Positions 1 through 10,738 of a stretch of 64,000 nucleotides of DNA are shown here, one piece after another (position 1 is the first letter of the stretch; each line of letters opens with the position of its first letter). Both the position numbers and the translations under genes were made by a program. The stretch is from assembly GCA_036250225.1 (NCBI GenBank), contig JAPZLL010000052.1:1-64000 (forward strand), read 5' to 3'. The stretch comes from Cercophora sp. LCS_1 (lineage: Eukaryota > Ascomycota > Sordariomycetes > Sordariales > Lasiosphaeriaceae). Below the pieces are notes generated by a model, which was given only the letters and a program-made list of their open reading frames with translations, did not search any database and had not been told where the DNA came from.

Positions 1-304
1 CTGTGGCTTAGTGCCTTGGCACCCCCACCACCACTGCTGCAAAGCAGCAGTGCTGTTAGCCACCAGTTACAGGGCACTGGTAGCTATTAATTCAACAAAA
101 GTCAATCCCAATAACGATTTGAGCCCGCCTATTTAAACCTAAAATATATTTATCTATAAGGAATGGCAAATCTTGTTATTGTTGTGAATGAGAGACCTCC
201 AAGATAATACATTCTATCCCTACATCTTTGTGCACAAACGACCTATCTGGGTAATGAGAACTACTATCACTCTTAATCTTGGGGCTTCCTCTTGCGTGTA
301 TATC
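1..304. other. AT-rich flank left of the first LTR, no gene
   Basis: No coding region is supported. The stretch is AT-rich compared with the gene-bearing parts of the window. It holds a short perfect hairpin at 32-52, with 9-bp arms around an AAA loop. It may be old transposon or degenerated sequence next to the LTR pair, but nothing in it is recognisable. Confidence 0.5.
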
Positions 305-751
305 TGTCACGACCCAGGTCATGACCTCAAGGAGGGCGCACGGGCCACGGTGAGACACCAATCATAGGAGCACAGGGTGCAAGGGCCCACAAGCCTGAGC
401 AGACCAATCACGACGGACCCGGCGGTGTTGGACCCGAGCCTCGGGTCCAACAGGCTCGGGGTCACGGACCAGACTTCATGTATATAGATACGATGGTTGT
501 GCCCACAACCGTGTGAGGACTCTTGGATCCTCACGCTAGCAATACATTGTTCTTGAGCACCGCTCAGTGAGACCCATCGTCCGGGACCTTGGAGTCTACG
601 ATCTGCTTGACAGTGTATCACCCCTTCGAGAGTTGTACTAGCCTTCACTCAGTCACCTTGCACCCACCCCACCTAGAGCATTGGACCCTGTCCGCTCTTA
701 CGATCTGTCTTTACCAGGCTCACCTCGGTGTACCTGGAGCAGGCCGTAACA
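305..751 (+). mobile_element. LTR of a retrotransposon, plus orientation, 447 bp
   Basis: The element begins TGTCACGACCCAGG and ends GGCCGTAACA, so it has TG..CA termini. It matches, in inverted orientation and with mismatches, the element at 1275-1790. It carries a TATA-like TATATAGATA near 481 and a GGACCC..GGGTCC dyad at 430-448. The 5 bp on either side (300-304 and 752-756) differ, so no target-site duplication is visible. It is either an old solo LTR or one end of a rearranged element. No gag or pol sequence follows it, so the superfamily cannot be assigned. Confidence 0.75.
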
Positions 752-1269
752 TGAAGTCGTTGCGGCTAAGGCTGATATACCACCACTTTTCGACTTCAAC
801 TCAACTACAAATGCAATTGTAAATTTCGGTAATAATCTTATTGACGCCCGAGACTAGTGGTATTACTGGGTAGAGAGTCAGTCGATCGAACTGGGCGATA
901 GTTCGCTTGTTGGCTATAACGATAATAAAGCAGAATAAATGTATATACACCCAGGACAATTGCAAGTAGTAAAGCTCGCTTGCTTATTGACAACGGAAGG
1001 AACAGGTGTTATAGGGCAATTACAAAGTATAGTTCGCTTGCTTATTAGTAATGGAAGGATTAGGTGATTGTAAGGGGTGGTGGGGCAAGTCCTTGACAAA
1101 ATAAACGATACACACAGAAAAGTCAAAGGGATATTCATCCATTGGAAAGGAGTAAATCCAAGATTCCAATGCATCACTCAATATTTCAATGACTAAAACT
1201 TTATTGAAAAGGCTTTGGGCTTTTTCGCTGGCGCCTACAGGGATTTTTAATACCTGTCCGGGCCGCTTG
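752..1269. other. Spacer between the LTRs with a relic protein-like segment
   Basis: No intact gene. Read on the minus strand from about 1250 to 1080, a short open stretch contains the peptide DEYPFD. About 88 bp around it resemble, with many transitions, plus-strand sequence near 29874-29962. This suggests a fragment of an older repeat or pseudogene into which the LTR at 1275-1790 later inserted. I do not recognise the peptide. Confidence 0.4.
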
Positions 1270-1274
1270 AAGGG
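1270..1274. repeat. Target-site duplication, left copy (AAGGG)
   Basis: Identical to 1791-1795 and immediately adjacent to the TG..CA ends of the LTR. Five bp is the usual duplication size for LTR retrotransposons. Confidence 0.8.
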
Positions 1275-1790
1275 TGTTACGGCCTGCTCCAGGTACACCG
1301 AGGTGAGCCTGGTAAAGACAGATCGTAAGAGCGGACAGGGTCCAATGCTCTAGGTAGGGTGGGTGCAAGGTGACTGAGTGAAGGCTAGTACAACTCTCGA
1401 AGGGGTGATACACTGTCAAGCAGAACGTAGACTCCAAGGTCCCGGACGATGGGTCTCACTGAGCGGTGCTCAAGAACAATGTATTGCTAGCGTGAGGATC
1501 CAAGAGTCCTCACACAGTTGTGGGCACAACCATCGTTTCTATATACTCGTGCCATTCCTAGGACCCGGGCTCTTCTGGACCCGGGGCCGGGTCCGTCTGA
1601 GGCCGGGTCCAATCTTACTGGTGCTCCGTGGACCCGGACGTTCGTGGACCCGGGGCCGGGTCCAAAAACCGTCGGGTCCAATCTGATTGGCTCGCCGGGG
1701 CTTTGTGGGTCGTTGCACCCCGGGCCCAATGATTGGTGGTCCGTAGCTGGCCCGTGCTCCCTCCTTGAGGTCATGACCTGGGTCGTGACA
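1275..1790 (-). mobile_element. Solo LTR, minus orientation, 516 bp, with target-site duplication
   Basis: On the minus strand it starts TGTCACGACCCAGG and ends GCCGTAACA, the same termini as the LTR at 305-751. It is flanked by the perfect 5-bp direct repeat AAGGG at 1270-1274 and 1791-1795, the footprint of integration. No internal sequence or partner LTR lies inside the duplication, so it is a solo LTR left by LTR-LTR recombination. It is 69 bp longer than the other copy, which is accounted for by a tandem duplication of a 69-bp unit carrying the GGACCCGG-GG-CCGGGTCC dyad (1577-1594 and 1646-1663). Confidence 0.85.
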
Positions 1791-1795
1791 AAGGG
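1791..1795. repeat. Target-site duplication, right copy (AAGGG)
   Basis: Second copy of the 5-bp duplication flanking the solo LTR. Confidence 0.8.
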
Positions 1796-4700
1796 GCATC
1801 ATCTGGATTCAGTGTGCCGATTATTTTGTCACCAACTTGCGGGGCTCGCTGCCCCGCACGCCCACCCAAACAGCCCCACCCATGCCCCACTTATGTGAAA
1901 ACAGGATCACCATTCTTCCAGCGCCTATGGTCGTATGTGATGGTGTTGAGGGGTAACAGGTTTGAGGTGGCACCAGCCCGAGGGTGTTCGGCCGAGAAAC
2001 CAGATGAAAAGCCCTCCTATTCGGGTCATGGCCTCATCAAGGATGGCTGGAGCATCCCAAATCCAGCAACAACAATATCCTTGCTTGGTCCCATGATGGA
2101 GAGTTTGACATAACAACGCCGTGAGTGAAGCTCGTCACCGCATGGCAGGTCTTTCCACCAACGAAAACAATCACTGACGAGGCTACGTCCGCATCATGGA
2201 GTTCGGGGATAGCCGCCGGTGAGTGAGGATCAAGAGTTGCGCCTTTCGTACAAGCCACAACGAAGTATTAGTCACCGGGAGATCTAGGAACGTCTCCCGG
2301 TTAGGTCTCCCGGTTAGGTCGCCGTTCTGGTCGCCGTCACCGGAGACAACAGATCGCGGAATTTGTTCCTGTCAAGCCACCCTTTCCGGTTACCAGCCCG
2401 TTGGGAAAGGTGAAGCCCCGATAGGCATGGCGGGTATCACGACATAGAACACAGCCCTGGGAGTCTCAAAACACTCTTGACGATTCCTCCACTTTACCCC
2501 TCGTCCACCGCTGCCTGCCTCGTCAAGCTCCACGGGCCGCGATGCTCAGCCACGCCTGACCTGATGCGGGGGATAGAAGCACGCACGCCGAGTGGTACGG
2601 AGCAAGCCGCGAGCGTGTAGCCAATGGCTCCGGTGCGGAATCAAGGACCGCATCTTCCAGCAACGGCATTCATCAGCCACCACCACGAGGTCTTGGCACG
2701 GCAAATCTGATGCATCGCTCGCGTGGTTTTTGCGAGGAAGAGCCATTGCATCAGCAAGCCACTGCATGCAATGCAGTTGCCTTTGCCTCTTTCAGGAAAA
2801 AAATTGCGGTGGGGCCCTTTCGATAGAGCGTGTCGTTGACGCAGGGCGTGGAAATCGCTCTGGGCGGGGTTCAATTCCCAGAACCGCGGGCTGGGAGGGG
2901 GGATCCATGCAACCGAACGATCACTTGCCACCTTCTAGCGCTCTTCTAGAAGGATTTTCCCTGTTTCCCGTCCCCCGCGACATAACCCCAAACCGCGAGC
3001 ATCTCGCTCGCGCGAAAATGGATTTGGCAACGTCTTCCCTTTTTTCTCTTTTTTTTTTTTTTCCCCCGGGATGAATCACCATGAGACAGGGCGCCATGTC
3101 ATTGCGTGCTTTTTCAGCCGCCACGTCCATTTCCCTGGCAATGCGGTTCGTGATGTCATGGCGCCCTCATCTTTCGTTGCCGTGATTCAGTGTCGCCTGC
3201 AACCCTCAGACCATGATGGGATATCTCAGATCAGGGTCTTTTCAGGGTCTGCAGCAAGGCGGTATCGGCTACTTGAAACCTCGGAGACAAATAGACAAAT
3301 CAAGGTGTGGTGGTTGACGCGGGGATGGACATGAGTAAGGGCGGATAGTTGTGCCGGCTGGCCTTCCGATCCCTCCCGCCGGCCACTTTCGCGAAGACGA
3401 AGCCGGCAGCTTTCCGCCGGAAGGGACTAGCGTTCTTTGCGCGGGGCGCGCGGCCACCGCTCTCGCCTCCGTTTTGCGCCGCGCCATGCTCCGTTTCCCC
3501 CGCAAGCCACAAGGTCAGCAGCAGAGCACCAGGCAGCCAAATTGCAGGGCAGCGGATTAGTCAAGCAAAAGCGATTGGTCCGAATGCGACCGTTTCTCAG
3601 CAGTGCCCAAGGCCGCGGAAGTGGATGACAAACCACAGGATGCACTTCATTTGCGACAGACCGCCAGCGTGCGGACCCTTTCGAGCACGCGAGCACCAGC
3701 CGCATACAGCCCGAGTATTGGCACAGAAATGCAGTGCACTGCTTTGCAACGTTAACCCCGTCGTTGCTCGCCGACCACGTAGACAGCTGGCGGGATGTCG
3801 AACAAAGAGCTAGCTCAGCCACATGTTCTTGGGCAGATCCTGACGGGACCGAGCCGACGCAAACGAGCGGTGACCCCATGGAGCCACGAATGCGGAGTGC
3901 TTCAGAGCTGGAGGTTGAACAAGGAGATCCAGGAGTCGGTCTGCTTCATCCCATTGCTAACCCGTCAGAGGGGTGCCAGCCATCAGCCCTGTGGGTCGGG
4001 CCCGGGTTTCCGCTGCGATCCGGGCCTGTCTGAAAAATGAGGCTGGCGGCCAGCGCGTCGTCAATCATTCGCATTCATCGGCAACAGAATGCAACTGGCT
4101 TGCGTCTCGGTCTGAATGGCAGCCGTAGACTGCTTGCGGGAAATTAAGGAATCTACGTGCTGCGGCAGCTGTGCCAGGCAGTCAGGCGACTGGATTGCTC
4201 TGGGTCGAATGCCCTTCGCGATACAGTCCCGTATTGCGTAAATGAGCAAGCCTTGCATCGCCTCAAGCGCAAACGCAGTCGCTTCCCTCGGTTTGGGTTT
4301 ACGGCCAAGGCAATGACGTGGAATCCCACGACGAAGCTTGCGCATGGCGCGTTTTACCCCGTTTTGGTATCTAGTCACAAGGTTGGTGAAGCGGATAGAG
4401 TACAGATCAAGCCTCGGAGGTAGCAGCGGCGGACTTGGTGGTGTTTGGGAATTAGAAATGCAATGGGTTGGGATTGCTGCATTGACAATCGACACTGATT
4501 ACTTTGCCCCGGGAGTTCCCATGTGTTCGAGGTAGAAGCCGAAGGGAAAACGGAGTTATTTCGCACTCTAGCACGCAGTGACGTCTCAATGCCCAAAAAG
4601 GCGGGCATGGCGGGCATCCGGGTGCATCGTGGGCACGAATGTAGAGTAAGCAGGTTTGCGCGCGGGAAGGTACCGAGAAGGGCGGGCATGGGACAACTCA

Positions 4701-5274
4701 CGAACGAAAAGGCGGGCAGGAGACGAGTCACGAAGGGACGCAAGTGCGGGATTGTGGACTGGCCGAAACGGCCGGTTCACCGCCGAAGGGCGGGTTGGGT
4801 CAACTGGCAACCCCGACAGGGGTGGGTGCCAACGGAGACAAGGCACCATCGGTTTTAGCTTACGGATGCGAGCGAACCTGATGACCGGTGTCTTGTTCAA
4901 GCCGAGAACTCCAGGCCGCACACGCGCACAACACCTCGAGGGCTGAGTTAAGTTACAAAAAGAAGTGCCATCCCCCATCGACTCCAGACACACTCCATTT
5001 CACCAGCTTCTTGCCTTCTCCACATCTTACCATTGTCCAAACTTGACTTCAAGAGTTTGACAAGTTTTGCATTCGACTTGACTGACGGTGGCCACACTCA
5101 ACCTCAACATCCCGGGTGTCTGCATTTAACGCCACACCCCACCCCCCCTGGTCTCGCACGCCTTTGCTGCCGGCGAACCTATTCCGGAATCGGCTCGTTG
5201 CCTCAACCTGAGTCACTCTCAGCAAAAAATACGCCATAGCTCCAAATATTAGGAAGCCCTCTCCGTCCGCCAAA
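1796..5274. other. Intergenic, no supported gene
   Basis: Open frames here are short, lack recognisable motifs and overlap on both strands. Visible structure is limited to short homopolymers (a T-run near 3050-3062) and a cluster of degenerate GGCGGGCA words between about 4599 and 4715. The last few hundred bases presumably hold the promoter and 5' leader of the gene starting at 5275, because pyrimidine-rich sequence and the context CCAAAATG precede the ATG. Confidence 0.5.
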
Positions 5275-6066
5275 ATGTCTTCCCCTTTGCATATCACAAC
5301 ACCCTCACAACAATCAAGGCCCAAGGCCATTGCACCAGTCTCCCCCATTGTGTCGTCTCCCTACAAGCTCGCAAGAGACTCGCAAAAGATGTCGGTAACG
5401 CAGGCCTACTTCCTCGCCCACAAGGCCCGGGCCAAGCTCTCTTCTGAGGCTGCCCGCCCCGATCACAACCTTCGCCTTCTCGTCGGCCACGCCAACCTCC
5501 TCGACTCCCTCATGCTCGACCTCGCAGAGGCTGAGCGGGAACAGGAATCCTGGTTCAACCAATCCGTCCGGGGCGCAACCAAGAGCGAGGACCGCCACAT
5601 CCAATGGGCCGACTCCATTGTCGAGGAGCCCGAGCACGACTGGCACGCCGAGGACGCCGACTCCGACTCAGATTCTGATAGCGACTTTTCCGACGAGGAG
5701 GATGACGTCGAGATGGCAGATGCCGTTGCTCTCCGCAGGATACCATCGCACAGCGTGAAGGACTTCGGCTACGATATGGACGAGGACGACTACGAGGACG
5801 ATGAGGAGGACTTCGCCGAGCTCGCTCTCCAACGCAGCCCATCACACTCTGCATCACCACCGGAGCTCGACCACGACTCGGATACCTCAGAAGACGAGTC
5901 GATGCCACCCTCACCGCCAACAGTGGTGATGCCCACCTTCTCAGACCACAAGACCGATTACCAATACCCGACACAACAAGAAGCATACAGCCCAAAAGAT
6001 GCCTTCTATGACGAGGGCTTCTACCTGCCACCCCGAAATCCAGCAAGATTGGTGTCCGCATACTAG
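5275..6066 (+). CDS. Conserved fungal acidic protein of unknown function, 263 aa
   Basis: Single-exon frame with ATG in a good fungal context (CAAAATGTC). Residues about 35-95 form a compact, probably helical region (YKLARDSQK, AYFLAHKARAKL, RLLVGHANLLDSLMLDLAEAE). It looks like the conserved core of a small fungal family; distant similarity to the yeast ECM13/YJR115W pair is possible, but I am not certain of it. From about residue 110 the protein is very acidic, with an SDSDSDSD run and several Asp/Glu blocks alternating with RxPSHS motifs, then a Pro/Tyr-rich tail. No signal peptide, membrane segment or catalytic motif is visible. It stands alone, with large gene-free gaps on both sides. 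Confidence 0.75.
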   Translation: MSSPLHITTPSQQSRPKAIAPVSPIVSSPYKLARDSQKMSVTQAYFLAHKARAKLSSEAARPDHNLRLLVGHANLLDSLMLDLAEAEREQESWFNQSVRGATKSEDRHIQWADSIVEEPEHDWHAEDADSDSDSDSDFSDEEDDVEMADAVALRRIPSHSVKDFGYDMDEDDYEDDEEDFAELALQRSPSHSASPPELDHDSDTSEDESMPPSPPTVVMPTFSDHKTDYQYPTQQEAYSPKDAFYDEGFYLPPRNPARLVSAY

Positions 6067-6841
6067 GACTAAGTCACGACATCATTTCAGCATTTTCTTG
6101 CGGGCTGCTTCTTCGGGTCATGAGCAACGGCGTTTCTTGTTTCTGAGCGAATGATACCACGTTTGGGTCACAAAAATGGGAATTGGGATCGGTCGGATCT
6201 TGGAAGCGATACAGAGCGAAATCGGGTGTCACCACTCAATAATGGGTTTTTTTTCTGTCCATTTCCTATTTTTTTTCTATGTCTTATTTCTCGCTCCCCC
6301 ACGAGGGTCGAGTGAGAAGAGATGGTCGCGCACTGCAGCCTTGGTAAAGGGACGGTGGAGGATATTATGGTTACCAACGGCGAGGTGCGGAGAAGAGACA
6401 CCAGCAGGCAACACAGGACTTGCTCGGGTCTCTTTTCCCAATTTCAGCGAAAAACAAATATATCGCACATGACAATACAAAAATCCAAGAATCATTCAAT
6501 TGTCACACTTGAGCTGCTTTGAATCGTGATCTGTGACCCATACTCCCAATTACACCATTGCATTTTCCAGAGTTCGTGATCACGATGTCGGAGCTCGTGC
6601 GCCCCCTGGCAATTTGGACCTATGGCTGGCGCCGATGCTCGGGTTCCAGGCCAACGGAACCTCTGACACCCTGCCATCGGTGAGCTTAATATCCACACAC
6701 CTTGGCGTTCAGCTAGGTGCTGTTTAGGACTTGGTCCTGTCCTCAACATCCACAGCACACATGTGCGCGCCCTATGCGGTGAGCTAGAGTTGCAACCCCC
6801 TTTTTCTCCCAAGTCCTCACTGTGGGAACACGTGTAAAGCC

Positions 6842-6846
<5 letters not shown>

Positions 6847-6921
<75 letters not shown>
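6847..6921. repeat. (CA)n microsatellite, about 37 units
   Basis: Uninterrupted CA dinucleotide run of about 75 bp. It produces spurious Val-Cys frames on the minus strand that should not be taken as genes. Confidence 0.97.
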
Positions 6922-6927
<6 letters not shown>

Positions 6928-9900
6928 CTTCCGCAGCACTAGGTAGCTACGGCTTTGATTTCACATGGAGACCTGATCCAACCTGACGTGACCGACTAAC
7001 CGACCGATAGCTTTCGAGCTCCTCTTGCAAAGCTTTGCTTGTGTTTTTCCCTCTCCCCTCCATCCCCTCCCGGTCCTTTCATCGGTGCGGATGTGGCTGG
7101 CGGGTAGGTCCCTCGGTCCCGTTTGGCCTTTGTCTTTTTCCACGTTCTTTACAACAGAAGCATATCGATCGGATGACGGTGTTGGAGGTTTTCCGTCCCG
7201 TGCAGCTAGCTATCCATGGTGCGAACCCATTGTTCGCAATCTCATCGTACCTTTTTGAGAAACTGAAGCGCTTCGCGGGCCCGCGGAGCGACGATTGAAC
7301 TTTTGCCAAATGCCCGCGCGGGCACCGCGCCGAGCTTTTTTTTTTTTTTCCCTCTTAGCGGCGCAACGGGAAAACGGTGAATAATCAAGGTTTTTTTTTT
7401 TTTTTTGGCTCCACGGAAACCTCAAGCAAAATTATGATTCATCAGCAAAAGTTTTCTTGGAAATCCCACTATGTATGTAGGCTGCAAAGCTTCATGTGAT
7501 TCAAAGCAAAGGAAAAGCTATGCCAAGCTAAGCCAAGCAACGGGTCAGAAAACATGTTTTGCGACTTGCACCGATTTTTTCAGACTCAATCACAGCTCTT
7601 TTTCCTTTTCTTTGTTTTCTGTTGAGAGGCGTTTCGGGGACTTTCTTTGAACGGGTTTGGCCGCCCGGCACGCCGTAAGGGAGAAACAGCCAGCCAGCAC
7701 CTGCACGCGGCTCGCTGAACCCTGAACCCGTCGGGCCCGGGCGCTGTGTCTCGCACAGCACGCACACGCCAAAAAAGCAGTGCACGGCCCCAGGGGTGAA
7801 GGGAGAGAGGCTGATCTAGGGCGTGTGGTGGGCACATGATTTGTTTGTTGGCGACCGCCTCCTCAGTGAGTTGGCATTGTTTCCTTCTGCTGCGACGGAT
7901 TGGAGCCTCACCGACAGATTAGCTAGGTACCTGAAGTGAGGGGGCGGGCCGGGCCAAAAAAGAGGCTGCCTGACGGCCTCGCGACAACACGGGGATCGAC
8001 AATGCAAATGGATTGTTACGGATGGGGTGGCTGAGGCCTAGAACTCGGCGTCACGGTTTATTTGGATGTTGGGGGTTGAAGGCCTGCCGGAGGTTTGACC
8101 ACGATGGGTTCAATTAAGGCTGACGCTAGGACAGCCTAGGCCCTTGAGAGGCTGGCTTGTTACCCCAGCATCTGGTCGAGATTCAACAAAGCCCCCTGGG
8201 TTGTTTCACGGTGGACAAGTCAGTCAGTTCAGTCAGCCCTTTGAGCGAGGGTATTGCTGAGACAATAACCAGCAGCGCGGCGCGGAGCTGAGCCGGTCAG
8301 GGTTTTTTTTTCTTCTTTCTTTTTTTCTCGGATTGTCGTTTCTGGATGTCTGAGTTTTGATGCCTTGGCCAGCGCATCGCGGCATTCTTACCGCATGATT
8401 TGTTGTTGTATTCTGTATCAGACACAACCTCACCTCAACCTGACGAGGCAGTGCACACTCTGTCCCGAGCTCGAATTGATGATATGCCCGTGTTGTCCTG
8501 CCCGCTGACTTGGCGGGGAATTGGGCAGCGAGTTATCGTGACGCTTTTGCTTTGACCTGTTTGCTCATCGCATCGCTTCGGACTGCATCGATGAATGGCT
8601 TCGGCACTTCCTTGGGTTGGTTTGTAATTCAAAGTCGAGTCCATTGGGCTGAACGCGACGTGGAACCAAGATGATCTACCGGCACGCTAGCAAGGGTTGA
8701 GCTCTCGGGGCTGGGGGCTGACATAATCTGAGCTCCGTTTTGATTTCCAAAGACCAAAAGTTCCCTGCATTCATGTGGAGAAAACGGAGGGAGATTCTCG
8801 GCCGGACGGGCGGCCATCGCTCGGAGATCCAGCAAGACACCTGCCGGCTGGCGAAAGAGGGTGTTGAGGGCCAAGCGGTGATCTGATCGCCGGATGTGTC
8901 ATCCTCGGATCACACACCCACCTCCCAACCACAGCTCAGATCTCCATCGGCCAATCAGTTGACCGTCGGATATCGGTCCAGTCGGTCTCATGAAACAGGC
9001 TCGACCCAAAATCAAGAAGCTCTGGACAGAAGGTCTTGCTCGAAACATTCTCACATCGACAAGACAGCACGGCCACGGGACTAGTGTCGCCGGTTGCCCT
9101 GTTTGAGCAGAAGCAGTCAGAAGATGCAGCTCGCCGTCGCTAAGCTGAGTGAGTCTTGATCATGGCAGTGAAGCCTGATCTGTTTTGTCATTCAAGGCGA
9201 ACCGCTGATTGGCCCTGGGGATCGACAAAGTAAGCTTCCCTGATCGGGAGACCGAAGAGGGTGCGGTGTCTGTTGAAGCAACCAAGCGCCTGCTCTGCCT
9301 CGAGTTGCACTGGCTCATCTGGATAGGGCACATCCGCTGTGGCTTTGCTGACATTCGGTACTCGATGTACGCCTCAGGAACCCGGGAGGCACGGCGGGAG
9401 GGGGGGCTTTCTGCATTGGGTAAATGATCTGGGGATGGAATCTCCGTTTTGTGCGACCACTCTGCTTTGCAACGTGACAGACGGGGAAGGGCTCATATCG
9501 GGAGTGCAATAAGCCTCTTGTAACTCTGAAGAGCGGTGAGAATATCATGAGTCTGACTGTTGCACTGCACCGGTGCGCGTTATGGCAAGACCGAAGCGAA
9601 GCGATGCTGTTTAGCCTGCGACCGTCCGCGCTTCTCGTTATCAGATCGGATAGTGGTGAAGGCCATATTTCGCGGTTACTGATCATGGGGTTTGCCCAGA
9701 ATCCCAGTTTCGAGCCTCGGAAAGGGTCCGCACGGGTGCGCGTGCAGTGCCATGCCCATCCAGACTGGTCCCGACAGTGAGTCAACTGATGGTTGCATGT
9801 GCCTCAGTCATCGATGTCAATGCAGGCCTTGCCAACCAGGACGCCAGACCTGCCCAAAATGTTCCGAGGTCGATAGTATCCGTAGACGGCACCAGGAGTG

Positions 9901-10260
9901 GATATTCCCAGTTAAATCCGGGCCCAGCGCATACCCGGGCATGCTTGGGAGTCACCACGACAAAATCTCTCCGAACGGTTCCGCGTAAGACGGGAATGAC
10001 GGGATCTCCCAACGGCCAAAGTCGGCCCTAGAGCCGACTGAAATCCGAGCTCGTAGTTGTCGTCGCGAACGCGCGGTATTATGAGGCTTTTAAAACCATC
10101 GTCACAAGTTCCCTCGGCGACAGTTGCGTAACCCGTTTGAGTGGCACCGCTTGGAGTTGGGCGATGACAGGCCAGCGCCATTTTGCGGGGTACACGCCAA
10201 TTCAGTGTCGAGGTTTTCGCGCGTGCAATTACACAGCACCCAGCGCTTCTCACCGAGGTC

Positions 10261-10287
10261 CAAAAAAAAAAAAAAAAAAAAAAAAAA
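10261..10287. repeat. A-tract of about 27 bases
   Basis: Pure A run. There is no adjacent coding relic or duplicated flank that would mark it as the tail of a retroposed transcript. Confidence 0.9.
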
Positions 10288-10707
10288 CTAGACCAGACTA
10301 TCCTCGGGCAGTGATCTCAAACGGATGGCACAACAAAACAATCACTCACCTCCGTTGCTCCCGATCCCTGAAGTCATACCCGGAGCCAGCGGAGATAATT
10401 CTCCCACGCGGGGTCTCGGGCGGACACCTCTCCCACCCGAATCCGATCCAGGCCACGCGACAGGGCTGATGGCCGTCGTTCTTTGTCTCCACCGTTTTCC
10501 GCTTCTTCTCGCATTGACGCATTGACCACCTTATCCCCTCGGCCGCGGTCCAAACCCCGAATATCGCGGGTCGGCGAAAAGTTGATGACCGAAAAAACCC
10601 CCATGCGTTACGTCACCGACACCGCGGCGCCGCACCCAAATCTCTGATGCGGATAGCAAAACGCGTCTACCACCCCCGATACACGCCTAATCCGATACAC
10701 GCGTTTC

Positions 10708-10738
10708 ACACACACACACACACGCACACGCACACGCA
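10708..10738. repeat. CA-rich microsatellite abutting the IBA57 start codon
   Basis: CACACA units interrupted by CACG run to within a few bases of the ATG at 10739, so the repeat probably lies in the 5' leader of the transcript. Length changes here would alter the leader but not the protein. Confidence 0.85.

Larger units (their letters stand above)
6067..10738. other. Long intergenic region, no supported gene
   Basis: About 4.7 kb without a convincing coding frame. It contains the (CA)n microsatellite at 6847-6921, T-runs near 7335-7349 and 7391-7406, a pyrimidine tract near 8305-8326 and a 27-base A-tract near 10261-10287. Frames seen here are short and low in complexity. The right end holds the promoter and leader of IBA57. 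Confidence 0.5.

Noticed and set aside
319..1898. Matching frames on opposite strands at the left end, as if a duplicated gene
   Set aside because: The similarity is the inverted LTR pair; the frames are chance translations of LTR sequence.
2820..2900. GGTTCAATTCC, resembling a tRNA T-arm
   Set aside because: The stem pairs poorly and no A box, anticodon arm or acceptor stem could be fitted around it.
6492..6928. Minus-strand frames with long Val-Cys runs
   Set aside because: They are translations of the CA microsatellite and have no other protein-like content.
10261..10287. A27 tract as the poly(A) tail of a retroposed gene
   Set aside because: No coding relic before it and no flanking direct repeat.
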